Shown: in pieces, positions 8,155 to 17,918 of the stretch
Layout of the letters: every line of letters begins with the position of its first letter
Numbering within the stretch: position 1 is the stretch's first letter
NCBI GenBank assembly: GCA_009835005.1
Contig: WTFG01000004.1
Coordinates: 62,001 to 126,000 of the forward strand
DNA length: 64,000 bases
DNA from: Flavobacteriaceae bacterium Ap0902
Lineage (GTDB): Bacteria; Bacteroidota; Bacteroidia; Flavobacteriales; Weeksellaceae
Direction: 5' to 3'
The notes under the pieces: generated by a model
The model's input: the letters and a program-made list of their open reading frames with translations, nothing else
The model's database searches: none
What the model was told of the DNA's origin: nothing
Translations under genes and position numbers: made by a program

Positions 8155-9639
8155 ATGAAAGTATTTAATTCTATTATTTGTGTCATGTTTTTGAGTTTAT
8201 CTTTATGGGCTCAGGAAAACGTATTTTTAGATAGAGCGTATTGGCAAGCGAATCCAACATTAGATCAAGTAAAAGCGGATATTGAAAAAGGAAATGATCC
8301 TGTGAGTAGAAATAAATATATGTTTGACGCTTCTTCATTGGCTATATTAGACAAGGCAGATCCAGCGATTATTCAATATTTGGTGTCTCTGGATGGGAAT
8401 GGTGTAGACAAAATCACGCACGATGGAAGAAATTATCTGCTATGGGCTGGTTATGCAGGGGATTTAGAAGTTATTAATTGGTTGATAGATGAAGGATCTG
8501 ATGTACATTTTATAGATGAGCATGGCTATGGTTTGGTGACTTTTACTGCCATTGGAGGGCAAACCAATCCAGCGATTTATGATTTATATCTATCCAAAGG
8601 TTTATCAATGGATGAAACCAATAGAGATGGAGCCAATGCGTTGTTATTAGCATCTAGTAGAGTCACAGGCTTAGATGATTTATCTTATTTCCTAGACCAT
8701 GGAATGAAATTAAAAGATGTGGATAATCATGGTAACAATTTATTCTTATATGCTGTATCCAAAGGGAATGTTGCCTTTTTGAAGGAATTAGTAGACGCTG
8801 GAGTAGATTATAAAAAAGAAAATGAAGATGGAGAAAATGCGGTGATTATTGCGAGTCAAGGAGCGCGTAGACATCACAATGGCATAGAAACTTTTAATTA
8901 CCTCAATGAATTAGATATTGATTTCACCCAAAAAGATAAAGAAGGTAAAACGGCATTGCATTATGCATCTGCTAGAAATCCCAAGAAAGAAGTTCTTGAA
9001 TACTTGATCCAACAGGGAATTAACCCAAACGCCTTAGATCATGAAGGGAATCCTGCTATATTCTATGCAGTTGCCAATAATAATGCACCTGCTACAGAGG
9101 TTTTGCTGCCTCTTGAAAAAGATTTAAGACAAGAAAATAAGAATGGGGAAACCTTGATGAGTTATGCTATCCAAGGGAATAATGATAAAATAACGGCTTT
9201 TTTGTTAGAGAAAGAGATTGATTTGAATCATAAAAACAAGGCTAACGAAAGTTATCTCAATGTACTTTTCAATCATTATAACGATAGGAACAAGGCATAT
9301 TTTGAAAAATATGTTCAAATATTATCTGATAAGGGAGTTCAACCCACAGTCAATTCAAAAGATGGAAACACCATCCTACATACGGCGGTAGATAAGAATA
9401 ATGCATATCTAGTCAACAAGGCGATTGAACTTACAAAGGAGGATATTAATGTGGCTAATCATAAAGGGCTAACGCCTATTCAACAAGCAACATTGCAAAC
9501 GAAAGACTTACAGATTTTAAAAACTTTAATTCAGGCTGGTGCAGACAAAACAGTGAAGACAGAATTTGACGAAACGGTTTACCAATTGGCGCAAGAAAAT
9601 GAAGCCTTGCAAGGAAAAGATATAGAATTTTTAAAATAA
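8155..9639 (+). CDS. Secreted ankyrin-repeat protein
   Basis: A 494-residue protein with a signal peptide (MKVFNSIICVMFLSLSLWAQ) and then about a dozen ankyrin-type repeats. Recurring phrases such as DGRNYLLWAGYAGDLEVINWLIDEG and EGKTALHYASARNPKKEVLEYLIQQG show the 33-residue pattern. It should act in the periplasm or at the envelope as a protein-binding scaffold. It is followed 19 nt later by a DUF2271 protein and then by a PepSY-flavodoxin-reductase, an arrangement I associate with Bacteroidota iron or redox loci; the partner is unknown. The ATG at 8155 is favoured by the signal peptide and the promoter. Confidence 0.88.
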   Translation: MKVFNSIICVMFLSLSLWAQENVFLDRAYWQANPTLDQVKADIEKGNDPVSRNKYMFDASSLAILDKADPAIIQYLVSLDGNGVDKITHDGRNYLLWAGYAGDLEVINWLIDEGSDVHFIDEHGYGLVTFTAIGGQTNPAIYDLYLSKGLSMDETNRDGANALLLASSRVTGLDDLSYFLDHGMKLKDVDNHGNNLFLYAVSKGNVAFLKELVDAGVDYKKENEDGENAVIIASQGARRHHNGIETFNYLNELDIDFTQKDKEGKTALHYASARNPKKEVLEYLIQQGINPNALDHEGNPAIFYAVANNNAPATEVLLPLEKDLRQENKNGETLMSYAIQGNNDKITAFLLEKEIDLNHKNKANESYLNVLFNHYNDRNKAYFEKYVQILSDKGVQPTVNSKDGNTILHTAVDKNNAYLVNKAIELTKEDINVANHKGLTPIQQATLQTKDLQILKTLIQAGADKTVKTEFDETVYQLAQENEALQGKDIEFLK

Positions 9640-9658
9640 TTAATAGAATTATAATACA

Positions 9659-10159
9659 ATGAATACAATTATACGATTAACATTGGCCGTAATGGTTACA
9701 GCAATCTTATTAAGTTTTACTTATGCGCAAAGTACAGACAGCAAACCCTATAAATGTATGGTACAAATGTCTAATTATAGTGGAGAAGGAGCCTATATAG
9801 CCATCTCTGTAGTAGATGCAAAAAATCAGTATATAAAGACGCTGAAAGTTTTTGGGGATGATGATGAATGGTTCCCAGAATTAAAGAACTGGTGGAAATC
9901 CAATAAATCCAATAAGAAATTGACAGCCGTAGATGCTATTTCTGGTGAAACTTTAGTAGGCGGTGAGAGGCAAATTTTTGCATTGAATATACCAGATGCT
10001 TATATAAACAAAGGCTATGCGCTCAGATTTGAATCTGCCGTAGAAGACAATTCTTATAAAGCAACAGATGTAGTGATTCCATTGAATACAAGCACCATTA
10101 AAAATAAAGTAGATGGAAATGGATACATCCGATACGTTCGGTTGATTCCAGCTAAATAA
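9659..10159 (+). CDS. DUF2271 periplasmic protein
   Basis: A 166-residue exported protein: signal peptide MNTIIRLTLAVMVTAILLSFTYAQ, then a compact beta-rich domain with the DUF2271 features (YIAISVVDAKNQYIKTLKVFGDDDEWFPELKNWW, and later DAISGETLVGG). The family is periplasmic and often found beside PepSY-domain membrane proteins, as here. No catalytic residues are evident. It is probably a partner or substrate-binding component for the downstream PepSY reductase. It is co-directional with the ankyrin gene, 19 nt downstream of it. Confidence 0.8.
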   Translation: MNTIIRLTLAVMVTAILLSFTYAQSTDSKPYKCMVQMSNYSGEGAYIAISVVDAKNQYIKTLKVFGDDDEWFPELKNWWKSNKSNKKLTAVDAISGETLVGGERQIFALNIPDAYINKGYALRFESAVEDNSYKATDVVIPLNTSTIKNKVDGNGYIRYVRLIPAK

Positions 10160-10180
10160 ATATTAAATTCATGTTTTTAG

Positions 10181-10212
10181 AAACGGTTAAAGGCTATAGT
10201 CTTAGCCGTTTT
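10181..10212 (+). terminator. Possible attenuating terminator between DUF2271 and PepSY genes
   Basis: AAACGGTTA (10181-10189) can pair with TAGCCGTTT (about 10203-10211) around a short loop, followed by a broken T tract (TTCTTGGTTT). It would reduce readthrough into the reductase gene. The weak T tract keeps confidence moderate. Confidence 0.45.
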
Positions 10213-10246
10213 CTTGGTTTATAAACCTATGAATAGATAGAATTTT

Positions 10247-12421
10247 ATGAAAAAAGTTTGGAGACTCTCACACTTATGGTTGGCAATACTATCGTTTGGG
10301 TTTTTGTTTGTTGCTGGAATTACGGGTGTTATTCTGGCGATAGAACCCATGGTAGATGGATATGAACGGGAAGTTCCATCGGTTGATTTGTCCAAATATC
10401 AGTTGGCTGATGTGATTTCTTCTTTAAAAAGTAACTATGATGAGGTTTTTGAATTAAATGTCAATGAACATGATCAAGTGACGGTAGAATTATTGAATTT
10501 TGAACCTGAACTAGATGGAACTTATGATTACAATCCAGCAAATCAGAGCCTATTACCCCATACCGATATAGAGAGAAACCCCATATTTGAATGGTCTCAA
10601 ACCCTGCATCGTTCCTTATTTTTAGAAACTACAGGTAGGAATATCATGCTGGTGATGGCTGTTTTATTAAGTATGATTACAGTGTCTGGGATTGGTCTTA
10701 TCGCTCAAAGACAACAAAGTTGGAAGAAGTTTTATACTAAAATCGTTTCTTCTCATTTCTCACAATTCTCTCATGTTTGGCTGGGCAGAATCTTTCTTTT
10801 CCCATTGCTTGTAATTACTTTATCTGCAGCTGTGATTAGCGTAGAACGATTGGGCTGGTTGGCGTCTGAGCAGCCTATAGAAACTACTTATGCGTACGTA
10901 GAATCAGAGTCGCGAGCCATTGAATCTTTTGATGTTTTAAAAGGAAAAACGTTAGCGGATATCACTAAAATAGAATTTCCTTTTTCTACGGAAGAAGACG
11001 ATTATTACCGCATATATTTTAAGGATGAAATTGTGCAAATTGCTCAAAATGCAGGACAAATTTTATCTAGAGAAAAAATTGATACCATGCAGCAATTAAA
11101 ACCTTGGGCTTTGCTTTTGCATACAGGACAGGGAAGTTGGGGATGGCCCATCATTTTATTATTTTCTGCATTAGCCGTGCTCTATTTTATTGTTAGTGGT
11201 GCTATCATTTTTTGGAAAAGAAATTTTAAGAAGAAATTAAAGAATGCTTACACTCCAGATGAAGCAATCTATATTATCTTATACGGAAGTGAAAATGGCA
11301 GTACCAAAAATAAAGCCTATGCACTCTATAGGGCATTGATTAGCCAAAATATAAAAGCGTATATCACAGATTTAAATCATGTAGCAGACTTCCCAAAGCT
11401 GAAGCAATTGGTGATTATTACGAGTACTTATGGCGATGGTGAACCGCCCATGAATGCCAATCAATTTTTAGGTAAATGCGATGCTTACTTGGGCAATAAA
11501 AATTTTAAATATAGTGTAGTTGGGTTTGGAGCCAAAGAATATCCTAAATATTGCCAATTTGCCAAAGATTGTATATCAGCCTTGTCGAAAACAAAGGCAG
11601 AAATGTTTTTAAATCCTGTGTACATTAATCATCAAGATAAAACAGAATTTAAAAATTGGTGGAATCGATGGGCACAAAAGAATCAATTAACTTTAGATTT
11701 TGATGCACATTTCAAGATGAAGAAACCAACTTTGCATCAGTTTGAAGTTGTCCATAAAACAGCGGTTTATGACGGATACCAAACGACCTTTAATCTTTGG
11801 GTAAAACCTAAAACTGATTTACCGTTTGAATCTGGAGATTTACTTGCTGTTTTTGCACCAGATGCAGAAGAGGAGCGATATTATAGTTTGTCCAAACTAA
11901 ATGATTCTTTATTTATTTCGGTCAAATTGCATGAATATGGTTTGTGTAGCCAATATTTATATCTGTTAGAAATTGGAGAAACACTATCTGGTTATATTAA
12001 AGAGCAACCTGATTTTCATTATAATAAATCGGCAACTACACATACTTATATAGCCAATGGAACAGGTGTAGGACCATTTATAGGAATGATTCAGCATAAT
12101 CTTGTGAAGAGACAGCATTTAATTTTAGGGCTTAGAAATAAAAAAAGTTTTGAACTTTATCAAAACCTTTTAGAAGGTTTGTACGATACTGAAATATCTT
12201 ATTCTCGAGAACCTGATGAGAAGCGATACTTACAGGAGGTAGTACAAGCACAAAAAGAAATTATAATTACCAATTTGAAGAATGGAGGAGAAGTTTTAAT
12301 CTGTGGAAATTTATCCATTGCACAAGATGTTCTAGCGATATTAAATCACGAACTTCTCACAGAAAATCTAAGTATAGAATCTTATCAAGATAATTATCAA
12401 ATCAAAATGGATTGTTATTGA
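10247..12421 (+). CDS. PepSY membrane / flavodoxin / FAD-NAD(P) reductase fusion
   Basis: A 724-residue fusion. Residues 1-325 are a PepSY-associated membrane module with helices near 9-30, 128-148, 175-200 and 295-320 and periplasmic loops between. Residues about 340-475 form a flavodoxin domain (IILYGSENGSTKNKA binds FMN phosphate; TSTYGDGEPP is the second loop). Residues about 500-724 form a ferredoxin-reductase-like module, with YYSLS for FAD and NGTGVGPFIGMI for NAD(P)H. The design moves electrons from cytoplasmic NAD(P)H across the membrane, as in ferric reductases and sulfite-reductase flavoproteins. The periplasmic acceptor is unknown; the DUF2271 and ankyrin proteins are candidate partners. 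Confidence 0.85.
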   Translation: MKKVWRLSHLWLAILSFGFLFVAGITGVILAIEPMVDGYEREVPSVDLSKYQLADVISSLKSNYDEVFELNVNEHDQVTVELLNFEPELDGTYDYNPANQSLLPHTDIERNPIFEWSQTLHRSLFLETTGRNIMLVMAVLLSMITVSGIGLIAQRQQSWKKFYTKIVSSHFSQFSHVWLGRIFLFPLLVITLSAAVISVERLGWLASEQPIETTYAYVESESRAIESFDVLKGKTLADITKIEFPFSTEEDDYYRIYFKDEIVQIAQNAGQILSREKIDTMQQLKPWALLLHTGQGSWGWPIILLFSALAVLYFIVSGAIIFWKRNFKKKLKNAYTPDEAIYIILYGSENGSTKNKAYALYRALISQNIKAYITDLNHVADFPKLKQLVIITSTYGDGEPPMNANQFLGKCDAYLGNKNFKYSVVGFGAKEYPKYCQFAKDCISALSKTKAEMFLNPVYINHQDKTEFKNWWNRWAQKNQLTLDFDAHFKMKKPTLHQFEVVHKTAVYDGYQTTFNLWVKPKTDLPFESGDLLAVFAPDAEEERYYSLSKLNDSLFISVKLHEYGLCSQYLYLLEIGETLSGYIKEQPDFHYNKSATTHTYIANGTGVGPFIGMIQHNLVKRQHLILGLRNKKSFELYQNLLEGLYDTEISYSREPDEKRYLQEVVQAQKEIIITNLKNGGEVLICGNLSIAQDVLAILNHELLTENLSIESYQDNYQIKMDCY

Positions 12422-12422
12422 C

Positions 12423-14129
12423 TTATTTCTTCTTTTCTTTTTCAATTGGTTTCATATAGAAACCGTCTTTTATATTTTGAGTCCTTAATTGTGGAATGTG
12501 TTTATATTTTTTTGCAAAGAATTTAATCATGGTTTTATTAGATGATGGTAAAGGACCATCAGATGTCTGATAAAACGTTGAATTTGTTGAATCGGGGGTA
12601 TAGTAGATTAGATTCCCAACCTTTTCTTTTTTGAATAGCATCGCTGGAAATTGTGTATGGGGCTGAGGATATATCAATTGAAAAATCTTAAACTTTGACC
12701 GCTCTTGCATTATAGGATTATTACTAAAAACAGTTAAATTGAATCCGAAAATACCTGTAAACACTAAAAATATAAGATTTATAGATATAATAGCGGGAAT
12801 ATATTTCAAGTGGTTTTTTAATATTTCTACTATAAATAGTAACCCCATAATCAATAATACGGGAAGGAAGAATCGGTATTGAGGAGAGGTTAAATAGAAA
12901 ATAATAAATTGTATAATACAGGAAATGTAGAGCAAGAGAAACACTCTTTTTTTATAAAAATACATCGGGAAAGCAATCATTATGAATGTAATAGCTTTAT
13001 TCATTATCCCGTTGATTCCTGACTGATTTAACCAAAGCATAAATTTCTCAAAAAATCCTAAAGATTCAAAATAGTTCATGTCATCTATCTTCCAAGCGTA
13101 TAAAGTAATCCATTGATAATAAGTGTCTTGTATATTCTTATTTAATTTCCAGTCAATATTGATCAAATCTGATCCGATACTCAATGGATAGAATGGGTAT
13201 CCTGTAATGATTAAATTTTTAGTGATAAATCCTATGAGAGAAATTGATGATAACGTAAATAAAAGTTTGTGGTAGGGAAGTTTCTTGTAACGTAATAGGA
13301 TGATTAATGGTAAGATTAAAACAGGGGCAATGGTTACTTTAACCAAGATTACGAGTAGTGTTAATATAAACATCAAAAGGAAATTGGAATCATCTTCTTT
13401 TCTCATGCACTTCAAGAATAGGTAGGTAATAATGGGCACTACCAACAAAAGCGATAAGTCTGTAGAAGGAGAGTCTATAAACAGAAATTGACCAGGCACA
13501 GACAAAAGTATTAAGCCCATAAATAAATCTAAATAATCTTTAGTTTTATGGTAGGCATTCAATTTGGTAAGGGAAAAGAAGCCTGCGAGGATGATTAAAA
13601 AACCATTCAGATCATTTAAATGATTGTTCAGAAATTTAAAATTTAAACTACTCTGAAGTAAATGCCAACCCGATGCCTGTCCTAAAAACAAATGTAAATT
13701 CCCTAATCCTTTGACTAAACCATACTCATTCAACCATTTAATCGTTTGTATATAATAAGATTCATTATCGGCTAAAGTGGGTGAGGATGAAGTATGTAAT
13801 AAGGATACTATAACCAAAACCCAAAATATTAATCGGTAATGTTTGGGTAGGTTTAAATAGTCAAGGCGTGTTTTGTTTATTATTTGATAGAGCGCATTGC
13901 GGTGATAAATAAATGATGCGGTACTTAAACATAAAATCAACCCCATAAACATATAATTTATAGGGAAACTGATAGCATAAAAAGTAGCGATATTGATGAG
14001 AATTAAAAATCCTATTAATATGGTAAATAGTACATTAACCTTCTCTAAATTGATCCATTGGCGCATCCATAACCCCATACCTAACGCTATGTACAGAATG
14101 AGTAAGTATGAGACGAATACGACAATCAT
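12423..14129 (-). CDS. Polytopic membrane protein, LIC_10190-like / GT-C-like
   Basis: A 568-residue integral membrane protein with at least ten hydrophobic segments spread over residues 1-460 and a soluble C-terminal tail. After the first helices comes a loop with ADNESYYIQTIKWLNEYG, which recalls the acidic first loop of GT-C glycosyltransferases and the LIC_10190 membrane family. That suggests a polyprenyl-phosphate-linked sugar transferase, but no catalytic proof is visible. Its ATG overlaps the stop of the upstream helicase gene by 4 bp, so the two are probably translated together. Its stop codon converges on the reductase gene with 1 nt between them. Confidence 0.7.
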   Translation of the reverse strand: MIVVFVSYLLILYIALGMGLWMRQWINLEKVNVLFTILIGFLILINIATFYAISFPINYMFMGLILCLSTASFIYHRNALYQIINKTRLDYLNLPKHYRLIFWVLVIVSLLHTSSSPTLADNESYYIQTIKWLNEYGLVKGLGNLHLFLGQASGWHLLQSSLNFKFLNNHLNDLNGFLIILAGFFSLTKLNAYHKTKDYLDLFMGLILLSVPGQFLFIDSPSTDLSLLLVVPIITYLFLKCMRKEDDSNFLLMFILTLLVILVKVTIAPVLILPLIILLRYKKLPYHKLLFTLSSISLIGFITKNLIITGYPFYPLSIGSDLINIDWKLNKNIQDTYYQWITLYAWKIDDMNYFESLGFFEKFMLWLNQSGINGIMNKAITFIMIAFPMYFYKKRVFLLLYISCIIQFIIFYLTSPQYRFFLPVLLIMGLLFIVEILKNHLKYIPAIISINLIFLVFTGIFGFNLTVFSNNPIMQERSKFKIFQLIYPQPHTQFPAMLFKKEKVGNLIYYTPDSTNSTFYQTSDGPLPSSNKTMIKFFAKKYKHIPQLRTQNIKDGFYMKPIEKEKKK

Positions 14130-15520
14130 AGGTTTACCATCATAAGGTTGATGAGCGCTGGGAAATTTTCAGCTAAACTAATTCTTACTTTCTTCGTTTT
14201 TAACTTAGAATTATTGAGTTTATCAATCATTTTCTGAGCGATTTTAGCATCAACGGCTACAAAAGATCCATTTTGTTGTAGTTCTATGACACCAACCTGT
14301 CCTTTTTGGGCTTTACCTTCTTTAAAGAAAAGTCCTGCAATATCCCCTTTAGAGATTTTATCTCGTCTACCACCTGTGATGTAGAGCGTTTCCCATTGTT
14401 GGGTTGGGGTAATTTCGGCTTTAGGCAACGAGTCTGCTCTAAGGTTTTCTGCTTCAATTTCTTGTATGAAATCTGGCAATTCTTCTCCTTCCCAATATAG
14501 AATGTACGCCGCGCCATCACTGTTCATACGGGCTGTTCTACCATTTCTGTGTGTGAATTCCTTTTTACGCATCGGCAAATGATAGTGTATGATAAACTTT
14601 AATTCTGGAATATCTATACCACGAGCCGCCAAATCGGTAGCAAGCAATAATTGCGAAGTTCCATTTCTGAATTTCACCAAGGCTCGTTCTCTATCCAATT
14701 GCTCCATACTCCCGTGAAAAGTTTCATGGCGTATGTTATGCTCATCTAAAAACTCGCTTACTCTTTCTAGTGAATCTTTAAAATTACAAAAAACAATTCC
14801 TGGTTGTGGGCCAATAAAATCTAAGGTTTGTTTTAAAGCCTCTAACTTATCTTTACTAGGAGAAGAAATAGTTTTAATGGTGAGTTTAGCATTATCTTCT
14901 GTAATAAAGTTCACAAAAATAGGTTTGGTTAAACCTAAAAAACCTGGAATTCCCACTTCACTCGTTGCGGAAGTCAAAATGCGTTGCTCGATATTCGGTA
15001 AGGCTTCTACGATCTCTGTCATTTCCTTATCAAATCCGATTTCCAGTGACTTATCATACTCATCTAAAACCAAAGTCCTGATATGTTCAATAGAAAAATT
15101 ATCTCTTCTTAACCTGTCAGCTACACGTCCTGGTGTGCCAATCAATATGGCTGGTCTGTGCTTTAAATCTTGCTTATCTAACGATCCTGCACGGCCACCA
15201 TACACAGAGTTAATCTTGAAACCAGAACCCATTTTTCTGGCCACTTGCTCAATTTGTTGTGCCAATTCTCTGGTAGGCACAATGATTAGAATCTGAATTT
15301 CGTCACAATCTTCATCCAAGGTTTCAATAAGCGGTAATAGAAAAGCCAAGGTCTTTCCAGTCCCAGTAGGAGATAGGAGCACAACGTCTTTTCCTGTTTG
15401 TATTTTTTCAAAAGCCGTTTCCTGCATCGGGTTCAGCGTTTCGATTTGGAATTTATTTAAGATGGAAGCAACAAGATTGTCGCTTGCATTTTCGGGTTGA
15501 TTATTTTGGTGATTGGCCAT
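14126..15520 (-). CDS. DEAD-box RNA helicase, DbpA type
   Basis: A 464-residue ATP-dependent RNA helicase. Motifs in order: Q motif ending NPMQ (about 31-36), Walker A SPTGTGKT (about 54-61), PTRELA, TPGR, motif II as DEYD instead of DEAD (about 153-156), SAT (about 183-185), then ATDLAARGIDIP and HRNGRTARM in the second RecA domain. The last 75 residues (LYITGGRRDKISKGDIAGLF) match the DbpA RNA-binding domain, which in E. coli DbpA recognises 23S rRNA hairpin 92. A role in large-subunit assembly is therefore likely. The variant Tyr in motif II is seen in some bacterial homologues. Confidence 0.9.
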   Translation of the reverse strand: MANHQNNQPENASDNLVASILNKFQIETLNPMQETAFEKIQTGKDVVLLSPTGTGKTLAFLLPLIETLDEDCDEIQILIIVPTRELAQQIEQVARKMGSGFKINSVYGGRAGSLDKQDLKHRPAILIGTPGRVADRLRRDNFSIEHIRTLVLDEYDKSLEIGFDKEMTEIVEALPNIEQRILTSATSEVGIPGFLGLTKPIFVNFITEDNAKLTIKTISSPSKDKLEALKQTLDFIGPQPGIVFCNFKDSLERVSEFLDEHNIRHETFHGSMEQLDRERALVKFRNGTSQLLLATDLAARGIDIPELKFIIHYHLPMRKKEFTHRNGRTARMNSDGAAYILYWEGEELPDFIQEIEAENLRADSLPKAEITPTQQWETLYITGGRRDKISKGDIAGLFFKEGKAQKGQVGVIELQQNGSFVAVDAKIAQKMIDKLNNSKLKTKKVRISLAENFPALINLMMVNL

Positions 15521-15725
15521 GAATGAAGTTTACGAATGGGTTTTACTTTTGCTAAATTAATGATATTTTAATTCAACCTAATTTTTAATATTGGTTAAGT
15601 AATTTTATTCCTAACTTATATAAAAAACTACAGTTTGGCAAAGTACGGATAATTAATGCGTTTTAAAAAATTGAATAGGACTAATTTCAAATATTAGCTT
15701 ACATAATTAGAGGAAGTCTCTCAAA

Positions 15726-16211
15726 TTATTGTTCCGAGGGCACAAGAATATTTATATCCACGAAACCTTGGTCTGGAATTATTGTAAATATCCCAGTTTT
15801 CGTAAAATAATCCTCTTCATCTAGAGGAATCATGGTGTCAGGCGCTGTTTTACAAATGAATAATGCATCTCCTTGCAAACATTCAATTTTACCTTGGGCA
15901 CGTAAATTCGTCCATCCAAATGGTGCATACTCATTGATTCCTTTGTCCAAATCATATATTAAAGGTTTGGCTATGATTTTATTATCATTTTCTCTGGAAG
16001 TAATGATGTAAGAGCATGGCTTTGATATGCCACAAGTAATTTCTTTTGAAGACTCATCAGGATTTGGAATTATTTGGAATGTATGGGTTATTTCCTCATT
16101 ATTCATTTGAATGGAATATTCATTTTCCCAAGAGCTAGTAGTTTGAGCCCATGCGAGAGAATAAGTTAAAAATATTGCGATGCGTATAAAATTTATTTTC
16201 AATGAATTCAT
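15726..16211 (-). CDS. Secreted hypothetical protein
   Basis: A 161-residue protein with a signal peptide (MNSLKINFIRIAIFLTYSLAWAQ). The mature part is predicted to be beta-rich, with two cysteines (EITCGISKPCSYIIT) plus two more (KIECLQGDALFICKT) that could form disulfides. I do not recognise a family. It sits upstream of a small lipoprotein and a small membrane protein on the same strand, all short envelope proteins with large gaps, so an operon is not certain. Confidence 0.6.
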   Translation of the reverse strand: MNSLKINFIRIAIFLTYSLAWAQTTSSWENEYSIQMNNEEITHTFQIIPNPDESSKEITCGISKPCSYIITSRENDNKIIAKPLIYDLDKGINEYAPFGWTNLRAQGKIECLQGDALFICKTAPDTMIPLDEEDYFTKTGIFTIIPDQGFVDINILVPSEQ

Positions 16212-16293
16212 TGTTTGGAGTTTACAACTATATTAGTTTTAATTTGCATGTGTTCACAAGATTTTATCAGTACTACTATTTATATGACATGAT

Positions 16294-16653
16294 TTAATAC
16301 CTAATCAATGAGCCTTTGGAAGTCAATTCATTATCCTCAAATACCAAATGCGGTTTGTAATTTAATTCCACATATTCTGCATGGCATATCGTGTCTTTAT
16401 CTGTATAAATACAAGTGCTTACCGCATCCTCACCAAGGATATTGAAGTTATAAATAATTTGATCATAATCCGCTATTTGGGTATGGTTTAAGGAGGTTAT
16501 TTCATCCCTTGTAGTAAATTCAATTTTTTCAATACCATCATGATCTTTTAGATCTAAAATCAATTCAACATCATTTCCATTGTCGATAACCAACGGATCG
16601 TCCGCACAACTTGTAAGTAAAAAAGCGCCCATTAAAAATAAAAAGTACTTCAT
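16294..16653 (-). CDS. Small lipoprotein
   Basis: A 119-residue predicted lipoprotein: MKYFLFLMGAFLLTSC is a signal peptide ending in a lipobox with Cys16, followed by acidic residues (ADDP). Acidic residues after the lipidated Cys favour surface or outer-membrane placement in Bacteroidota. The mature part has two more Cys (VSTCIYTDKDTICHA). Family unknown. Confidence 0.6.
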   Translation of the reverse strand: MKYFLFLMGAFLLTSCADDPLVIDNGNDVELILDLKDHDGIEKIEFTTRDEITSLNHTQIADYDQIIYNFNILGEDAVSTCIYTDKDTICHAEYVELNYKPHLVFEDNELTSKGSLIRY

Positions 16654-16753
16654 ATAATTGTCTAAATTGATTTAATAATGAGAATACAATTGTTTTTTTA
16701 ACTCTATTCTCATCTATAGATATTATGAAGTTATTAAGGCAAAATCATGCCAT

Positions 16754-16948
16754 TTATTCATGTTCTAATTTTCTTTTCTTGATATAACTCAGGATATTGA
16801 TAATGGCGATAAAAAGCCATAGCAGTCTAAATACCCAAACACTCACAGATATGCCAAAGGTTTCCAAAGGCTCTGAACTTCTAAAATAACTCAGGAAAAA
16901 TATAAAAGCCAAAATAGCAACAATTAAATTTACGTTCTTTGATTTCAT
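16754..16948 (-). CDS. Small two-helix membrane protein
   Basis: A 64-residue protein with hydrophobic segments at about 7-22 and 34-54 and a basic C-terminus (IKKRKLEHE). It is unrecognised and could be a short membrane accessory protein. A low-complexity hydrophobic frame is the alternative, so confidence is limited. Confidence 0.5.
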   Translation of the reverse strand: MKSKNVNLIVAILAFIFFLSYFRSSEPLETFGISVSVWVFRLLWLFIAIINILSYIKKRKLEHE

Positions 16949-17096
16949 GGCACAGATTTAATAATATTGAAATTACAATTTAAAATTATAAAAAGGTAAC
17001 TGGGTTAAAACTTTTATAACTAGATATCTTAAATTGGATTTGCATGCGTTATCATTATATTTAAAATTCATAGATTTTATCATTAGCTTAAAACAA

Positions 17097-17918
17097 TTAA
17101 TCCTCTTGAATATTAAAATGATTAATAGGTCCATTACCATGACCTAAATGAATGTTTTTACCTTGATCAATGGCGTGATGCACGTACGTACAACCTTTAA
17201 TTACTGCAGATTTCAAATCCTTTCCCAAACTTATAAAAGCAGCGATACTTGAGGATAAACTACAACCTGTTCCATGAGTGTTTTGCGTTTCGATTTTTTG
17301 ATTTTTTATAGTAACTATATCTTTGGTATCATATAGAAATAAATAATCTTTAATCATCTGATCCTGACTATTCAAATGCCCACCTTTCAATAAAATAGAG
17401 GTTTTATATCGGTCACCTATTTTCTTTGCCATCGCTGCCGCATTATGATGATCTATCATCTCTCCTACCAAAATTTCTGCTTCCTTTGCATTGGGGGTAA
17501 TTAAAAGTGCATCGGGCAAGAATTGATTTAAACAAGCTATGGCTTCGTCATGAATCAATTTGTCGCCAGAGGTAGCAACCATCACAGGATCAATGATAAT
17601 ATTCCTTTGTTTGTATTGTCGCAATTGGCTTTGTACCAATTTTATAACCTCACAAGAATGTAACATGCCCACTTTTATCGCACCAAAAGATATATCTTCT
17701 AAAACCGCTTGAATCTGCTTTTGAATATGGGTAAGAGGAATTTCATGAATATCTATCACGCCCATCGTATTCTGGGCAGTAGTAGCGGTAATTACACTCG
17801 CGGCATAGGCACCACAAGCGCTAATAGATTTAATGTCTGCTTGTATACCCGCGCCTCCGCCAGAGTCACTTCCCGCTATACTTAATACACTTGGATATGT
17901 CTTGTTCATATTTTCCAA
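17097..17918 (-). CDS. thiD: Hydroxymethylpyrimidine/phosphomethylpyrimidine kinase
   Basis: Phosphorylates HMP and HMP-P to give HMP-PP, the pyrimidine half of thiamine. Ribokinase-fold features: SIAGSDSGGGAGIQADIK near residues 13-30 binds substrate, VMVATSGD lies near 113, and NTHGTGCSLSS near 214-224 carries the catalytic Cys/anion hole. Length of 273 residues is normal. It is last in the thiM-thiE-tenA-thiD operon and overlaps tenA by 13 bp. Together these genes salvage HMP and thiazole and join them. Confidence 0.95.
   Translation of the reverse strand: MENMNKTYPSVLSIAGSDSGGGAGIQADIKSISACGAYAASVITATTAQNTMGVIDIHEIPLTHIQKQIQAVLEDISFGAIKVGMLHSCEVIKLVQSQLRQYKQRNIIIDPVMVATSGDKLIHDEAIACLNQFLPDALLITPNAKEAEILVGEMIDHHNAAAMAKKIGDRYKTSILLKGGHLNSQDQMIKDYLFLYDTKDIVTIKNQKIETQNTHGTGCSLSSSIAAFISLGKDLKSAVIKGCTYVHHAIDQGKNIHLGHGNGPINHFNIQED

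Noticed and set aside
14733-15296. A 187-codon open frame on the plus strand
   Set aside because: It is antisense to the DEAD-box helicase, whose motifs are intact; the frame is a shadow of helicase codon use.
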